DNA of 64,000 nt from JABGQS01 sp963666505 (lineage in GTDB: Bacteria > Bacillota > Clostridia > Christensenellales > SZUA-584): assembly GCA_963666505.2 (NCBI GenBank), contig CAXXXL010000001.1, positions 62,001-126,000 on the forward strand. The letters run 5' to 3'. The notes below the pieces were generated by a model. That model was not told where the DNA came from. It ran no database searches and saw only the letters and a program-made list of their open reading frames with translations. Below are positions 42,777 to 51,663 of the stretch, one piece after another. How positions within the stretch are numbered: position 1 is the stretch's first letter; each line of letters starts with the position of its first letter. A program made the position numbers and the translations under genes.

Positions 42777-44090
42777 TTATTTATCATCTTTGCGCATATA
42801 CCTGCGTGTTTCCTTAATTTTTTTCTCATATCCTTCGTCGGACGGCTCGTAATATACCTTGTCCCTAAGGTTGTCGGGCAGGTACTGCTGGGGAGTATAG
42901 TGTCGTTCATAGTCGTGAGCATACTTATATCCATTGCCGTTTCCGAGTGACTGTGCACCGTTATAGCTTGTGTCTCTCAGGTGTGTTGGTACAGGCTCCT
43001 GAAAGGCGTGCTCTGCATCGTGGAATGCTCCGTCTATAGCGACACATACAGCGTTAGACTTTGGTGATTCACACACGAATATGATAGCCTGAGCTATGGA
43101 AAGTCTTGCTTCAGGCATGCCGACGAACTCCAGTGCATTTGCAGCTGCGACTGCCTGTGTCATCGCCGAGGGGTTGGCAAGCCCCACATCTTCGCTGGCA
43201 TGCGCTATTATCCTTCGCACAATCAGCCTTGGGTCAACTCCTGCATATATAAGCCGTGCGAACCAGAACAGCGCTGCGTCTGCGTCGCTGCCCCTGAGCG
43301 ACTTGCAAAACGCCGAGAGCATGTTGTAATATTCCTCATCATCGCACCTTACCGCACGGCGCTGTATCGATTCTTCCGCTATAGCAAGGTCTATTCGTAT
43401 GCTGCCGTCTTCCTGTGGAGGTGTAGTAAGAACAGCAAGTTCTATAGCGTTGAGTGCCGTTCTTGCGTCTCCGTTCGCCACGTTAGCGATGTGCTCTGTT
43501 GCTTCTTCATCGAATGATATCTTAAGCTCGCCGAAGCCACGCTCTTTGTCCTCTATGGCGCTGCTCATTATCTGCTTTATATCGTCTTTTGTAAGCGCAA
43601 AGAACTGGAACAGCCTGCAACGCGAGACAATGGCGCTGGTCATGCTGACCATTGGGTTCTCGGTAGTAGAGCCGATAAAGCATATCGTTCCCTGCTCCAG
43701 CGCAGGCAGTATACTGTCGCTCTGTGTTTTAGACCACCTGTGGCACTCGTCCAAGAGCAGATACGTCGGCTGCCCGTACATACGAAGCCTTGCATCCGCC
43801 TGCTCGATTATCTGCCGAACTTCCTTTACGCCGCTCGTTACTGCATTTAATTTCTCGAAAGCAGCTCCTGTAGAGTTTGCAATAACATAAGCAAGCGTCG
43901 TCTTGCCAGAGCCGGGAGGCCCGAAAAATATCGAAGAAGTCAAGCTGTCCGTCTCGATAGCACGGCGCAGCAGTTTGCCCTTGCCGACGATATGAGCCTG
44001 CCCGAAAAATTCGTCTATGGTCCTTGGCCTCATTCTGTCTGCAAGCGGTGCGGTCCTGCTTCTTGTAAATTCAAATAGATCGTTATCCAC
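42777..44090 (-). CDS. rarA: Replication-associated recombination protein A (RarA/MgsA) AAA+ ATPase
   Basis: A 437-aa clamp-loader-like ATPase acting at stalled replication forks. It has an N-terminal PLADRMRPRTIDEFFGQ, Walker A GPPGSGKT, Walker B LLLDECHRW, sensor 1 GSTTENP, the helical lid, and the C-terminal tetramerisation region (LYAGVDPRLIVRRI-type; AHDYERHYTPQQYLP). Length is normal. It is monocistronic, with a predicted promoter directly upstream. Confidence 0.95.
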   Translation of the reverse strand: MDNDLFEFTRSRTAPLADRMRPRTIDEFFGQAHIVGKGKLLRRAIETDSLTSSIFFGPPGSGKTTLAYVIANSTGAAFEKLNAVTSGVKEVRQIIEQADARLRMYGQPTYLLLDECHRWSKTQSDSILPALEQGTICFIGSTTENPMVSMTSAIVSRCRLFQFFALTKDDIKQIMSSAIEDKERGFGELKISFDEEATEHIANVANGDARTALNAIELAVLTTPPQEDGSIRIDLAIAEESIQRRAVRCDDEEYYNMLSAFCKSLRGSDADAALFWFARLIYAGVDPRLIVRRIIAHASEDVGLANPSAMTQAVAAANALEFVGMPEARLSIAQAIIFVCESPKSNAVCVAIDGAFHDAEHAFQEPVPTHLRDTSYNGAQSLGNGNGYKYAHDYERHYTPQQYLPDNLRDKVYYEPSDEGYEKKIKETRRYMRKDDK

Positions 44091-44121
44091 TTTGAGTTTT
44101 CCTCTTCCTGTTTATGACTGG

Positions 44122-44151
44122 ATTATATCATATCCTCAGAGGCATGGGCAA
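44122..44151 (-). promoter_or_regulatory. Predicted promoter of rarA
   Basis: Minus-strand TTGCCC (44151-44146), an 18-bp spacer and TATAAT (44127-44122), 31 bp before the start codon. Confidence 0.55.
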
Positions 44152-44256
44152 CAGATGTTCTTATGGTTTGCAGAACAAGAAATGTCTGCTTAACATATAT
44201 CATCTTTCGTGTATAAGAAAGTATAAGGTGAATATGTCTATAGAAAACAAAGTAAG

Positions 44257-45561
44257 CTATTTAGCTTTTCCAGATTTCTTTATATAGATTATAAGAACCA
44301 GCGCTACAATCAAAGCTGCTGCAATAGCCGCAATTAATATAATAGTAAGTGTGCTAAGCCCGCTCGAATCCTGCAAAGCAGCTGTTTCTTCTTCCAGTGC
44401 ACGCCAGTCTCCGTCATAATCTGATTGCTCTGCGGCATTTGCCTGCACAGGCGGCTTATCTTCATTGGTTTCGTTGGGCGTTTGTTCTACAGCGGGGGAA
44501 GAACTCTGCGTTTGAACAGAAACCGGAGATACCGTAGGGAGCGCTTTTTCAACAGTTATTTTCAACACGTTTGAATCGGTTTCATACGCCTGTACGCACT
44601 GTGCCTGTACGTTATAAGCGTATACTGTTGTTGCTGCCGGAGCGACATTTATTGTCGCCGATTTACTGCTGTTTAAATTAATGGCTGCCCAAGAGTCTAT
44701 CAATTTGCCGTTATTGTCATAAAGTTTGACATCCTGAAACGGGTAACCGCCGGTATTGTCAATTTTAACTGTTATTTTTGAAGAATCTCCGCTGGCAATA
44801 ATGGTTTTTGATGCTGATGCAGTAACAGACAGCATGGGCGGAATAAAGGCAATAGTGAAGTCAGCAGCAAGAGGACTTGTTATCCTCCGGGTATTGCCCT
44901 CATGAGTATAGTCGAAAAAATATCCAAATATTATTGTACCGTCAACAAAACATGAAAACACATAGCTGACAGTTTTTTCATCACCGGGGGCTAAATCGAA
45001 AGTGTCGATCAAAGCTGCAGCACCGACACCCAAAAAAGGTGTAAAACCTTCATAAGTCACATTACCGGTGTTCTTTGTGCGAATATTGAAAATAATATCC
45101 TCACCAAATTTGACTGAAGATTTATTTGCACTGACTTCAAACTCAAGCGTTGTTATTGGCGGGTCGACTACTATATACGAATCCATATGCAGTTCGATGA
45201 GGTTGGAGTAAACAGTTCCCCAGCCGTCATAATGGACCTCGACACGAAACCCATAGTCAAGGTTTTGACCGAAGTCTGCGGTATGGTGAGAGATCAGCGT
45301 TTGGGATTCTCCGGGAGCCAGGATAAGTCCATTCACCCATTCATAAACACCATCGATCGTATAACCGTTGATATCCACACTGGAGCCGGTGTTGTTTGTA
45401 ATTGTGAATTCAATTGTTGTAACATCGCCGTCGAAAAGAGTTGTAGGGTTTGCCGTTGCAACCACTTCAAGGTCGCCTGCGTGGGCAGTCGAAATCGGTG
45501 CCAGTAAAAGAAGTAAAACTATTGTAAGTATCAGCGCAGAAGCTTGAGAGGTCTTTTTCAT
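44257..45561 (-). CDS. CARDB-repeat surface protein with membrane anchor
   Basis: 434 aa. Signal peptide (about 1-28, ending AHA), three CARDB/Ig-like repeats (about 30-345; each starts with a LxVxAxxTxxxxGDxxTixxxxxN-like pattern), a Pro/Gln/Glu-rich linker (about 346-395), one transmembrane helix (about 402-425) and a short basic tail KKSGKAK. The design matches the protein at 25654-27264, though the tail is much shorter. No LPXTG and no enzymatic motif. A good GGAGGG ribosome site precedes the ATG. Confidence 0.8.
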   Translation of the reverse strand: MKKTSQASALILTIVLLLLLAPISTAHAGDLEVVATANPTTLFDGDVTTIEFTITNNTGSSVDINGYTIDGVYEWVNGLILAPGESQTLISHHTADFGQNLDYGFRVEVHYDGWGTVYSNLIELHMDSYIVVDPPITTLEFEVSANKSSVKFGEDIIFNIRTKNTGNVTYEGFTPFLGVGAAALIDTFDLAPGDEKTVSYVFSCFVDGTIIFGYFFDYTHEGNTRRITSPLAADFTIAFIPPMLSVTASASKTIIASGDSSKITVKIDNTGGYPFQDVKLYDNNGKLIDSWAAINLNSSKSATINVAPAATTVYAYNVQAQCVQAYETDSNVLKITVEKALPTVSPVSVQTQSSSPAVEQTPNETNEDKPPVQANAAEQSDYDGDWRALEEETAALQDSSGLSTLTIILIAAIAAALIVALVLIIYIKKSGKAK

Positions 45562-45591
45562 ATAATCCCTCCTTAAATACTTTCTTATACA

Positions 45592-45620
45592 ATGATATCT
45601 CTTTTGAATTTAGGAAGCAA
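45592..45620 (-). promoter_or_regulatory. Predicted promoter of the CARDB gene at 44.3-45.6 kb
   Basis: Minus-strand TTGCTT (45620-45615), a 17-bp spacer and TATCAT (45597-45592), 30 bp before the start codon. Confidence 0.55.
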
Positions 45621-45703
45621 GCATTTGCAAATGATGTAAACAAATTGTATTATCCGTGCAATTCATAAAATGTCTGATTTTTTTTACGGGTTCTGGAAAA
45701 ACA

Positions 45704-45729
45704 GAAAAGCAGCAAACCTAGTTCGCTGC
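45704..45729 (-). terminator. Terminator of the ADC-like four-gene operon
   Basis: On the minus strand GCAGCGAAC and GTTTGCTGC form a 9-bp stem with a 3-base loop, followed by TTTTCTGTTTTT. Confidence 0.85.
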
Positions 45730-45751
45730 CTTCTTGCAAAATTTGTTTGTG

Positions 45752-46186
45752 TTATTTATCTTCAGTAACAGTTATTTTACACGTTGCTTCGTCGCATCGG
45801 CTAAGGTCTATGTCATATTTATACCCAAGCGGCTCAAGCACATTTCGGTAGAGTATGTCGCAGTGTTCACAATAATCTTTATACGGCTCAATGTGCGGCG
45901 TAGCTATTAGCTTGCCTTTAGACGGGCACTTGTGCATCTCTATAGAAAACTCGCCTTTGTCTTCGTCAAGCGTCATGGTAAAGTCCGCAGCCTCTTCATT
46001 GAGTGTGTGCGACCAATAATTCCAGCAGCCCTTCAGGCCGTTTTGAGTCGCCTCTTTTCTCAGAAGGTCGAGCCCGTCTTTGGATATTGTCTCCCAATAC
46101 TTAACTACAGCTTCCTTGCCGCCCTTTTTCTCTATGAACTTGAAAAGCTCACTGTACGCCGGTATGAATTCAGTACAAGATATCAT
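45752..46186 (-). CDS. Small cysteine-rich protein, L-2-amino-thiazoline-4-carboxylate hydrolase-like
   Basis: 144 aa, no signal peptide. An N-terminal helical part is followed by strands and a C-terminal segment with six Cys (54, 87, 106, 109, 131, 136), including YCEHCD and SRCDEATC. The pattern recalls the ATC-hydrolase family (PF14196) of Clostridia, which opens a thiazoline ring in cysteine metabolism; this assignment is tentative. Its ATG directly follows the stop of the upstream gene, with the ribosome site (AAGGAGG) inside that gene's end. The two proteins look paralogous, but the partner lacks the cysteines. Confidence 0.6.
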   Translation of the reverse strand: MISCTEFIPAYSELFKFIEKKGGKEAVVKYWETISKDGLDLLRKEATQNGLKGCWNYWSHTLNEEAADFTMTLDEDKGEFSIEMHKCPSKGKLIATPHIEPYKDYCEHCDILYRNVLEPLGYKYDIDLSRCDEATCKITVTEDK

Positions 46187-46654
46187 CTATTTCGCCTCCT
46201 TGTAAAACCGCTGTATGCTTGCTCCGGTCTGCTCGTCATAGTTATTTAGTTTATAGCTATACCCCGTTTCGTCTGCCAGAGTCTGTCCTATTGTTCTCGT
46301 CGTTTCGATGAGCATTGGCGCCGGTTTAAGGCCAGACTTGACTATGTGTACAACATCCGGGCTTTTTGCTATTTTGACGGTTAGTTCACCGTCCTTCTTC
46401 TCGAAGCTAACGTCGCCGGGGACTTCCTCTATCTCGAATATGTTCTTGAAATATTCCTCAAGTGCACTTAGTCCTTTTCCCTTTATTCTGTCTATCAGCG
46501 GCTTATGGAAAACCTTCGTGTACTGCTGCAGATATTCAATTACGGAATCGTCGCCGTACTGCTCCTGCAGATACGATATTCCAAGGTTCATGATGCCGTG
46601 GAAATCCTTGTGCAGATATTTATTGTCCGCTGCTCTTCTTTCCATTTTTTCCAT
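46187..46654 (-). CDS. Cysteine-free paralogue of the downstream ATC-hydrolase-like protein
   Basis: 155 aa from the ATG at 46654, which follows AAGGAGA; a longer start would overlap the toroid gene. Parallel segments with the 144-aa neighbour are visible (YGDDSVIEYLQQ versus GGKEAVVKYWET; FEKKDGELTVKIAKSP versus LDEDKGEFSIEMHKCP; ETGYSYKL versus PLGYKYDI), but every Cys is gone. I infer a degenerate or regulatory partner subunit. The function is unknown. Confidence 0.6.
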   Translation of the reverse strand: MEKMERRAADNKYLHKDFHGIMNLGISYLQEQYGDDSVIEYLQQYTKVFHKPLIDRIKGKGLSALEEYFKNIFEIEEVPGDVSFEKKDGELTVKIAKSPDVVHIVKSGLKPAPMLIETTRTIGQTLADETGYSYKLNNYDEQTGASIQRFYKEAK

Positions 46655-46673
46655 TTTTATATTCTCCTTTGTC

Positions 46674-47699
46674 TTATTGTGCACCGTTAAGCTCTGCCGC
46701 CACTTCGTAGAACCAACGACAGTTTTCGGGCGTTGTATCGAAAATCACGCTGTAGCCTTCCATGTCATCGTTAGGCACAAACCCGGGGACCGGGAAAGAA
46801 CCGTCCGGTGACTGCTGTGTAAAATAATTCTGTAGAATAAATCTGCACACCTCATCATATCTTGTTTCGCCCGTCAGCCTGTACAAGATCGCCAAGCCCC
46901 ACAGAGCTTTGCCGCAGCCCGCGCTGACAAAACCGGGCTCACCGGCGCTTATATACACATCGGCATACTTTATAGAGCCGTCAAGATAATCGGTTTTACC
47001 TGTCTGCTCATAGAGCTTGGCAAGCGCAGCTATCGGATAGCCGGTCATCCAGACTGCCTGACCGGGCGTGTTTGGTTTAACGCCTACGAAGATTGGGTAT
47101 TTTTGGTCTGGCTGTGTTACATACTTAAAAGGTTTTTCAACATTGGTGTAAAATATCTTTTCCCGCTCCGGCTGGCTGCGTTCAACCTTTATAAGGAAAT
47201 TCCCAAGTTTTTCGGCTATATCGAGTCTGCTATTAAGGAAATTCAGTATACCCGTTGCAGCACTGGTTGTATCATAACGATCGAGCTTAGGCAAACGGGA
47301 ACAGCGCATAGCTCCCATTTCCTCATCGTAAAAATTTTCAAGTATGCACGCATTCAGCTTGTTAGCAGTTTTTATCTGACCAAGCTTCTGAGCCCCAAGT
47401 ATGACCCAGTGGTTTGCGTAGCTCTGTGAAAAAAAGCTGGTGTAGGGTTCGCAGGTTTTTTTGCCGGTCTTCTCGTTTATCATAAGGTCTCCGTCGCTTG
47501 TGCAGAAGCGTTTCATTATCTGACCAAGCACAAGAGCGGCTTTGTCCGGGTGTCCTGCCATAGTGAGCGCTGAAACACACTTTGTATAAGCATACAAGTC
47601 TGTAGCGTGAATCAGACTGCCCTCGTTGTCGATTTGGGTCAGAAGCCACTCAGCAACTTTTTTACCTCTTTCGAGCAAAACATCAGTATAAGGGTGCAT
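46674..47699 (-). CDS. Alpha/alpha-toroid (six-hairpin-like) protein of unknown function
   Basis: A 341-aa soluble, mostly helical protein. Repeating helical pairs with aromatic/Gly turns (VSALTMAGHPDKA, ANHWVILGAQKLGQ, AALAKLYEQTGKTDYLDGSIKYADV, LAILYRLTGETRYDEV, FILQNYF) are typical of alpha/alpha-toroid folds shared by glycoside hydrolases, isomerases and terpene cyclases. There is no signal peptide, so it acts in the cytoplasm. Catalytic residues cannot be assigned. It lies 11 bp after the ADC-like gene and 19 bp before the next, so it is in the same operon. The ATG follows GAGGAGG. Confidence 0.7.
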   Translation of the reverse strand: MHPYTDVLLERGKKVAEWLLTQIDNEGSLIHATDLYAYTKCVSALTMAGHPDKAALVLGQIMKRFCTSDGDLMINEKTGKKTCEPYTSFFSQSYANHWVILGAQKLGQIKTANKLNACILENFYDEEMGAMRCSRLPKLDRYDTTSAATGILNFLNSRLDIAEKLGNFLIKVERSQPEREKIFYTNVEKPFKYVTQPDQKYPIFVGVKPNTPGQAVWMTGYPIAALAKLYEQTGKTDYLDGSIKYADVYISAGEPGFVSAGCGKALWGLAILYRLTGETRYDEVCRFILQNYFTQQSPDGSFPVPGFVPNDDMEGYSVIFDTTPENCRWFYEVAAELNGAQ

Positions 47700-47710
47700 A
47701 GCGCCTCCTC

Positions 47711-48457
47711 CTATTTGTCTTTAAGAAAGTCGTGTTCTATCTTTCCCCACCCCTGCTCATAATCCATGCAAGAGCGTGAAGCGGATATTATCTCTTCCGG
47801 CTGGAGCAGGTGTATCATAGAGCTGCACGACGGCGCAAATTCAACCGTTCCGGCACACTCATAGAAGTACTTTTCAACCGGATTATCTATGCCGCATGTT
47901 GTAAGCTGCTTTACCTCTGGCCAAGGTCCCTCTATAGACGGTATCATTTTAAGGTTATAGAGAGGGAACACTGCCGGGAAATCTTCAGCTTTGCCCGGTC
48001 TTAATACTTTGGTAGTTATCTTCATAAACTCAACATCAGCTCTTGTTGCGCTGGCTGTGAATATCTCTGCATTGTATTTAAAGCTCATCTGTGCATGTTT
48101 TTTAGGGCTGCCGTAAATCTCACGTCCGGCGGCTATTGCGCTGTCGTTGTTAAGATACAGCGCAGGCATATAGAAACACTGCTTTCCCTGCCATTCCACC
48201 TGAACTACAACTCCCATTTCCAGGAACGGGCCATAGCACGAAGAAAACGGCACATTTATGCTGAATGCGCTGCAAAGCCCGTCTTTGCCCGGCTTAAAGA
48301 AATCCGGCAGCAGTGCCGCTATGTTTTTTGGATCGGTCTTAAAGTATACATAGTCAAAAACAACGTCCCTGTAAATGGTTGGCTGCGGTCCGTATGCAGG
48401 CGAATCGATAGGGGTGGTATAGTTTTCTTCTTTCTGAGAAATAACCTTATAGTCCAT
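47711..48457 (-). CDS. Acetoacetate decarboxylase (ADC) family protein
   Basis: 248 aa. The segment GREIYGSPKKHAQ corresponds to the ADC active-site region in which the Schiff-base lysine lies in a Lys-Lys pair; the family beta-cone pattern (PALYLNNDSAIAAGRE) precedes it. Members decarboxylate beta-keto acids or catalyse related aldol-type chemistry. The substrate here is unknown; Clostridium acetone formation needs partners (CoA-transferase) not seen here. It is first in a four-gene operon, and is divergent from an MFS gene. Confidence 0.8.
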   Translation of the reverse strand: MDYKVISQKEENYTTPIDSPAYGPQPTIYRDVVFDYVYFKTDPKNIAALLPDFFKPGKDGLCSAFSINVPFSSCYGPFLEMGVVVQVEWQGKQCFYMPALYLNNDSAIAAGREIYGSPKKHAQMSFKYNAEIFTASATRADVEFMKITTKVLRPGKAEDFPAVFPLYNLKMIPSIEGPWPEVKQLTTCGIDNPVEKYFYECAGTVEFAPSCSSMIHLLQPEEIISASRSCMDYEQGWGKIEHDFLKDK

Positions 48458-48557
48458 AATGAACTCTCCTTAAAATTAAGATTGATGATATTGTGTGTGT
48501 TTGCCGGCGAAGTGTGGTTTTTGGCTGCCGACGATACTTAATAGAACTAATACTTAT

Positions 48558-48586
48558 AATGTATTCCATACTAAAAATAATGTCAA
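48558..48586 (-). promoter_or_regulatory. Predicted promoter of the ADC-like operon
   Basis: Minus-strand TTGACA (48586-48581), a 17-bp spacer and TACATT (48563-48558). An inverted repeat (AATAC and GTATT around TTATAAT) overlaps the -10 and could be an operator. The leader to the ATG is about 95 nt. Confidence 0.55.
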
Positions 48587-48650
48587 TGAAAAATAATGAG
48601 TTTTTTTATAATTATATTGCCTGTATCTGTATACACCCGTCATTTCTCCG

Positions 48651-48659
48651 TGATATAAT
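48651..48659 (+). promoter_or_regulatory. Extended -10 promoter of MFS gene A
   Basis: CGTGATATAATC here is identical to the element before MFS gene B (57480-57490). No good -35 is seen, as expected for TGn-type promoters. Confidence 0.5.
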
Positions 48660-48700
48660 CGCCGTGCCGCAAGAAACACAGAAAGGCGACGAGGTGGAGT

Positions 48701-49870
48701 ATGAAGTCAAATAAACAGCTTTTTGTATTCCCGCCGGTGATGATACTGGCGCTGTTCACAGCGTCTCTTGGTTACCTTATTCCTCAGATACAGGAAACTT
48801 ACGGACTTTCATACAGTTCGGTAGGTCTTTTTTCCACGCTTCAGTCTGCAGGCATGATGATAGCGATTGTTGTCTGCTTCTGCGTATTTTCAGGGCTTAA
48901 CAAATCAAGGCTGATTCTCATTGGCTCGTTTGCGCTTGCAGGATTCATAATGCTGCTTTCAGCAGAGCTTCCCCTGCTTGCGCTTTACAGCGTTTTTTTC
49001 TTTATAGGACTCTCAATGAACCTTCCCGACACGCTTTCCCATGCGCTGCTTGCAGACCTGTCAGGCAGAAAATCGGCGATGTACATTTCGCTGCTGCATG
49101 CGCTCTGGGCTATAGTCGGAGTAATAGGTCCTTTTTTTGCAATGCTTATCGACAGCACATATAAAAAAGTTTTTCTGATAACGGGCATGATTACGGCGCT
49201 GGCTGCACTTGTTTTCTGGTTTGGACTGCACAGGGAAATAAAGCTGCCTTTTATAGAGAACAGAGCAAAGATGGGGTCGTTAAAAAAGCTTATAGGTATC
49301 TTGAAACACAGGGGAATGTTCCTGTTTTTCCTCACCAGCCTTCTTTGCTGCTTTGTGCAGATGCCGCTTGTTTATTTCGTACGCATATACGCAGAAGGTG
49401 CGACGGGTCCCGGGATATCCGGAGCGATAGCGCTCTCATGCCTATACTTTGGCTTTTTTGCAGGCGGCCTGATATTTGCGTTCATTTCGCATAAAGTCGA
49501 CTTATATAAGCTAATGATAATATCAAATTCTCTGTCTCTTTTGATGATGGGGGCTATGATGATCTTTGGCAGCGGTGCTGCGATAGCGCTGTTCGCATTT
49601 CTTGCGGCTGCGTGCATGGCTCCCAGTCTGCCGATAATGTTCGCAAAAGCATGTGATGCTTCCTGCGACGATACAGCAGCAGCCTCTGCTCTGATATTTT
49701 TCGGTTTGGCGCTTTCTGCACTGATAGCGCCCCCGCTTATAGGCGCAATAGCTGACCTTTCAAACCTGCGTATCGCTCTTCTTGCAAACGCGGGCATATA
49801 TGTACTTGTTATAGGCCTTTCGGTGCTGCTCTACAAGCTTTTTGACAAACCGTTAATAAAAGCAGAATAA
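48701..49870 (+). CDS. MFS transporter, paralogue A of a local family
   Basis: A 389-aa, 12-helix major facilitator protein. The N-terminus (NKQLFVFPPVMILALFTASL, then GYLIPQIQE and VGLFSTLQS) is clearly homologous to the two MFS proteins at 57.5-59.9 kb. The substrate is unknown. It is divergent from the ADC-like operon (about 240 bp between starts) and converges on a DapA-family aldolase, suggesting uptake or export of a compound handled by those enzymes. The Shine-Dalgarno is GAGGTGGAG. Confidence 0.85.
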   Translation: MKSNKQLFVFPPVMILALFTASLGYLIPQIQETYGLSYSSVGLFSTLQSAGMMIAIVVCFCVFSGLNKSRLILIGSFALAGFIMLLSAELPLLALYSVFFFIGLSMNLPDTLSHALLADLSGRKSAMYISLLHALWAIVGVIGPFFAMLIDSTYKKVFLITGMITALAALVFWFGLHREIKLPFIENRAKMGSLKKLIGILKHRGMFLFFLTSLLCCFVQMPLVYFVRIYAEGATGPGISGAIALSCLYFGFFAGGLIFAFISHKVDLYKLMIISNSLSLLMMGAMMIFGSGAAIALFAFLAAACMAPSLPIMFAKACDASCDDTAAASALIFFGLALSALIAPPLIGAIADLSNLRIALLANAGIYVLVIGLSVLLYKLFDKPLIKAE

Positions 49871-49900
49871 AAAAGAGCTGCATTTATGCAGTTCCTCTTT
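49871..49900. terminator. Bidirectional terminator
   Basis: CTGCAT and ATGCAG arms extended by AAAGAG and CTCTTT, flanked by an A-run and a T-rich tract, between the converging MFS and DapA-like genes. Confidence 0.7.
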
Positions 49901-49907
49901 CTTATAT

Positions 49908-50834
49908 TTACTCAAACCATTCGGGTAGAATCTGCTTTGTCTCTTTGATAAACGCCGCCACCTGTTCGTCGCTAAAACCTATATAAGGCGGATACAAACT
50001 CTGAGGGAACTCCGGTATAGAGAACTTCACGAATGTTTTGTCCCATGCTCCGTCCATCTTGCCTGCTCCAGGCGGGCAGTTTTTCATAAGCACCTTATGT
50101 GCCTTAAAGAACCCATCAGCAATCTTCAAACATGTCGCAAAGTCTTTATTAGTACCTGCTTCGAAATACTCAAGCGCAACCTTATAGCTCACGTTAAGCA
50201 GAGATATCAGAAGACCGAATTCGCCAAGCTGGCTGCCGTACCCGTAAAGCCCGTCCAGTAAAAAGAACTGCAGTGGGGAATCAAGCGCCGCAAGCTGGTG
50301 TACTTCGTTGACCGAGTTGGTTATATACTTTACTGCAACGAGGTTCTCAAACTGCTGCGCAAGCTCAATATAGTCGTCCGGGTTAAGCTTCGTTTTAGAG
50401 CGCATGAAGTTGTTGTAATGCATGAATCGCAGCTCCGGGAACCTGCCGCATATGGATTTGAAGAAAAGATGAGATTCCTCTTTGGTAACGCTGCCCCAGC
50501 ACGGGAACGAAATCTGAAAGTCGGTGATGCCTTCCTTTGCAGCCATCTCTATCCTGTCGATAGCATCAGCCATAGACAGCGAAATAACTCCGACCATCGG
50601 CATACTGCTTTTGTCCTTTGCCGTCTGGTCTTTCAGAATGCGGACGAGCTCCATATACTGCGAATGATTGACGCTGTAGCCCTCTCCGGCAGTGCCAAAC
50701 AGATATATGCTCTTCGAGCCGGCATCCATAAGGATGTCTATCTCACGTCTGAGCATAGCTTCGTCGATTTTAAAATCCTTTGTCCACGGAACGCAAGCCG
50801 TAGTCATCAGCGTTTTTGGATATCTTTTCTGCAT
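49908..50834 (-). CDS. DapA/NanA-family Schiff-base aldolase
   Basis: A 308-aa TIM-barrel lyase of the dihydrodipicolinate synthase/N-acetylneuraminate lyase family. It has the GTAGEGYS substrate loop, MHYNN with the conserved Tyr, and VAVKYIT with the Schiff-base Lys. Divergence from true DapA suggests a pyruvate-dependent aldolase acting on another acid or sugar. The ATG at 50834 follows GGAGAAG; a longer reading to 50894 would begin upstream of the predicted promoter and is rejected. Confidence 0.88.
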   Translation of the reverse strand: MQKRYPKTLMTTACVPWTKDFKIDEAMLRREIDILMDAGSKSIYLFGTAGEGYSVNHSQYMELVRILKDQTAKDKSSMPMVGVISLSMADAIDRIEMAAKEGITDFQISFPCWGSVTKEESHLFFKSICGRFPELRFMHYNNFMRSKTKLNPDDYIELAQQFENLVAVKYITNSVNEVHQLAALDSPLQFFLLDGLYGYGSQLGEFGLLISLLNVSYKVALEYFEAGTNKDFATCLKIADGFFKAHKVLMKNCPPGAGKMDGAWDKTFVKFSIPEFPQSLYPPYIGFSDEQVAAFIKETKQILPEWFE

Positions 50835-50884
50835 GATGCTTCTCCAATCGTGATTTAAAGTTTGGGGAATCGAATTTCGGCTAA

Positions 50885-50913
50885 ATGATATCACAAGGCG
50901 CCCGGGATTTCAA
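50885..50913 (-). promoter_or_regulatory. Predicted promoter of the DapA-like gene
   Basis: Minus-strand TTGAAA (50913-50908), a 17-bp spacer and TATCAT (50890-50885), about 50 bp before the ATG. Confidence 0.6.
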
Positions 50914-51016
50914 AACAAATAGTTTTATACTTTAAAAAACATAGCAATAGTGTGCAAAGACATAGTATAATTATGTATATACAGTAAATTTCAAATTAAG
51001 GTCAGGGGAGACGTTC

Positions 51017-51658
51017 ATGCATTTCGGGTACGGTGAAAAAGAAATAAGCTATCTTAAAAGCAAAGACAGCGTACTTGGACAGGCCATAGATATAATAGGC
51101 TTTGTTAAAGTCAGCATGGACACGGACATCTTCTCTGCGGCGGCAAACAATATAATAGGACAGCAGCTTAGCATGGCAGCGCAGGCGACTGTCTGGAATC
51201 GCCTAAAAGACAAAGTTGGAACGGTTACCGTTGACAGTGTCTTGAAGCTTTCTCTCAAAGAACTCAAGAGCATAGGTATATCCTATAAAAAGGCGGAGTA
51301 TATCTTTGGTTTTGCAGAGCAGATAAGTTCCGGCAGTTTCAGCACAGAGGCTCTTACAGAATTATCAGACGAGCAGGTGATTGAGCAGCTTTCGTCTGTA
51401 AAGGGCATAGGCGCCTGGACGGCAGAGATGCTGCTCATTTTCAGCCTTGGCCGAAAGGATGTGTTAAGTTATGGAGACCTAGCTATTCACAGGGGCCTGC
51501 GGATGTTATACCATCACAGAAATGTTGATAAAAAGCTGTTTGAAAAATACAGGCGGCGCTATTCTCCGTACGGCAGCGTTGCCAGTCTGTATCTCTGGGA
51601 AATAGCACAGGGTGCGATGCCGGGCATGAAGGATTACGCCCCGAAAAACAAGAGGTGA
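51017..51658 (+). CDS. alkA: DNA-3-methyladenine glycosylase II (AlkA-type, HhH-GPD)
   Basis: A 213-aa base-excision-repair glycosylase. It has the helix-hairpin-helix VKGIGAWTAEM followed by the catalytic Asp154 in SYGDLAI. It removes alkylated purines. It lacks the N-terminal domain of E. coli AlkA, as short Gram-positive forms do. It overlaps the downstream ogt region by a few bases, giving a two-gene alkylation-repair operon. The Shine-Dalgarno is AGGGGAG. Confidence 0.92.
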   Translation: MHFGYGEKEISYLKSKDSVLGQAIDIIGFVKVSMDTDIFSAAANNIIGQQLSMAAQATVWNRLKDKVGTVTVDSVLKLSLKELKSIGISYKKAEYIFGFAEQISSGSFSTEALTELSDEQVIEQLSSVKGIGAWTAEMLLIFSLGRKDVLSYGDLAIHRGLRMLYHHRNVDKKLFEKYRRRYSPYGSVASLYLWEIAQGAMPGMKDYAPKNKR

Positions 51659-51663
51659 TAAAG

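Noticed and set aside
50835..50894. 20-residue extension of the DapA-like protein
   Set aside because: It would start upstream of the predicted -10 element and lacks a ribosome site. The ATG at 50834 has GGAGAAG.
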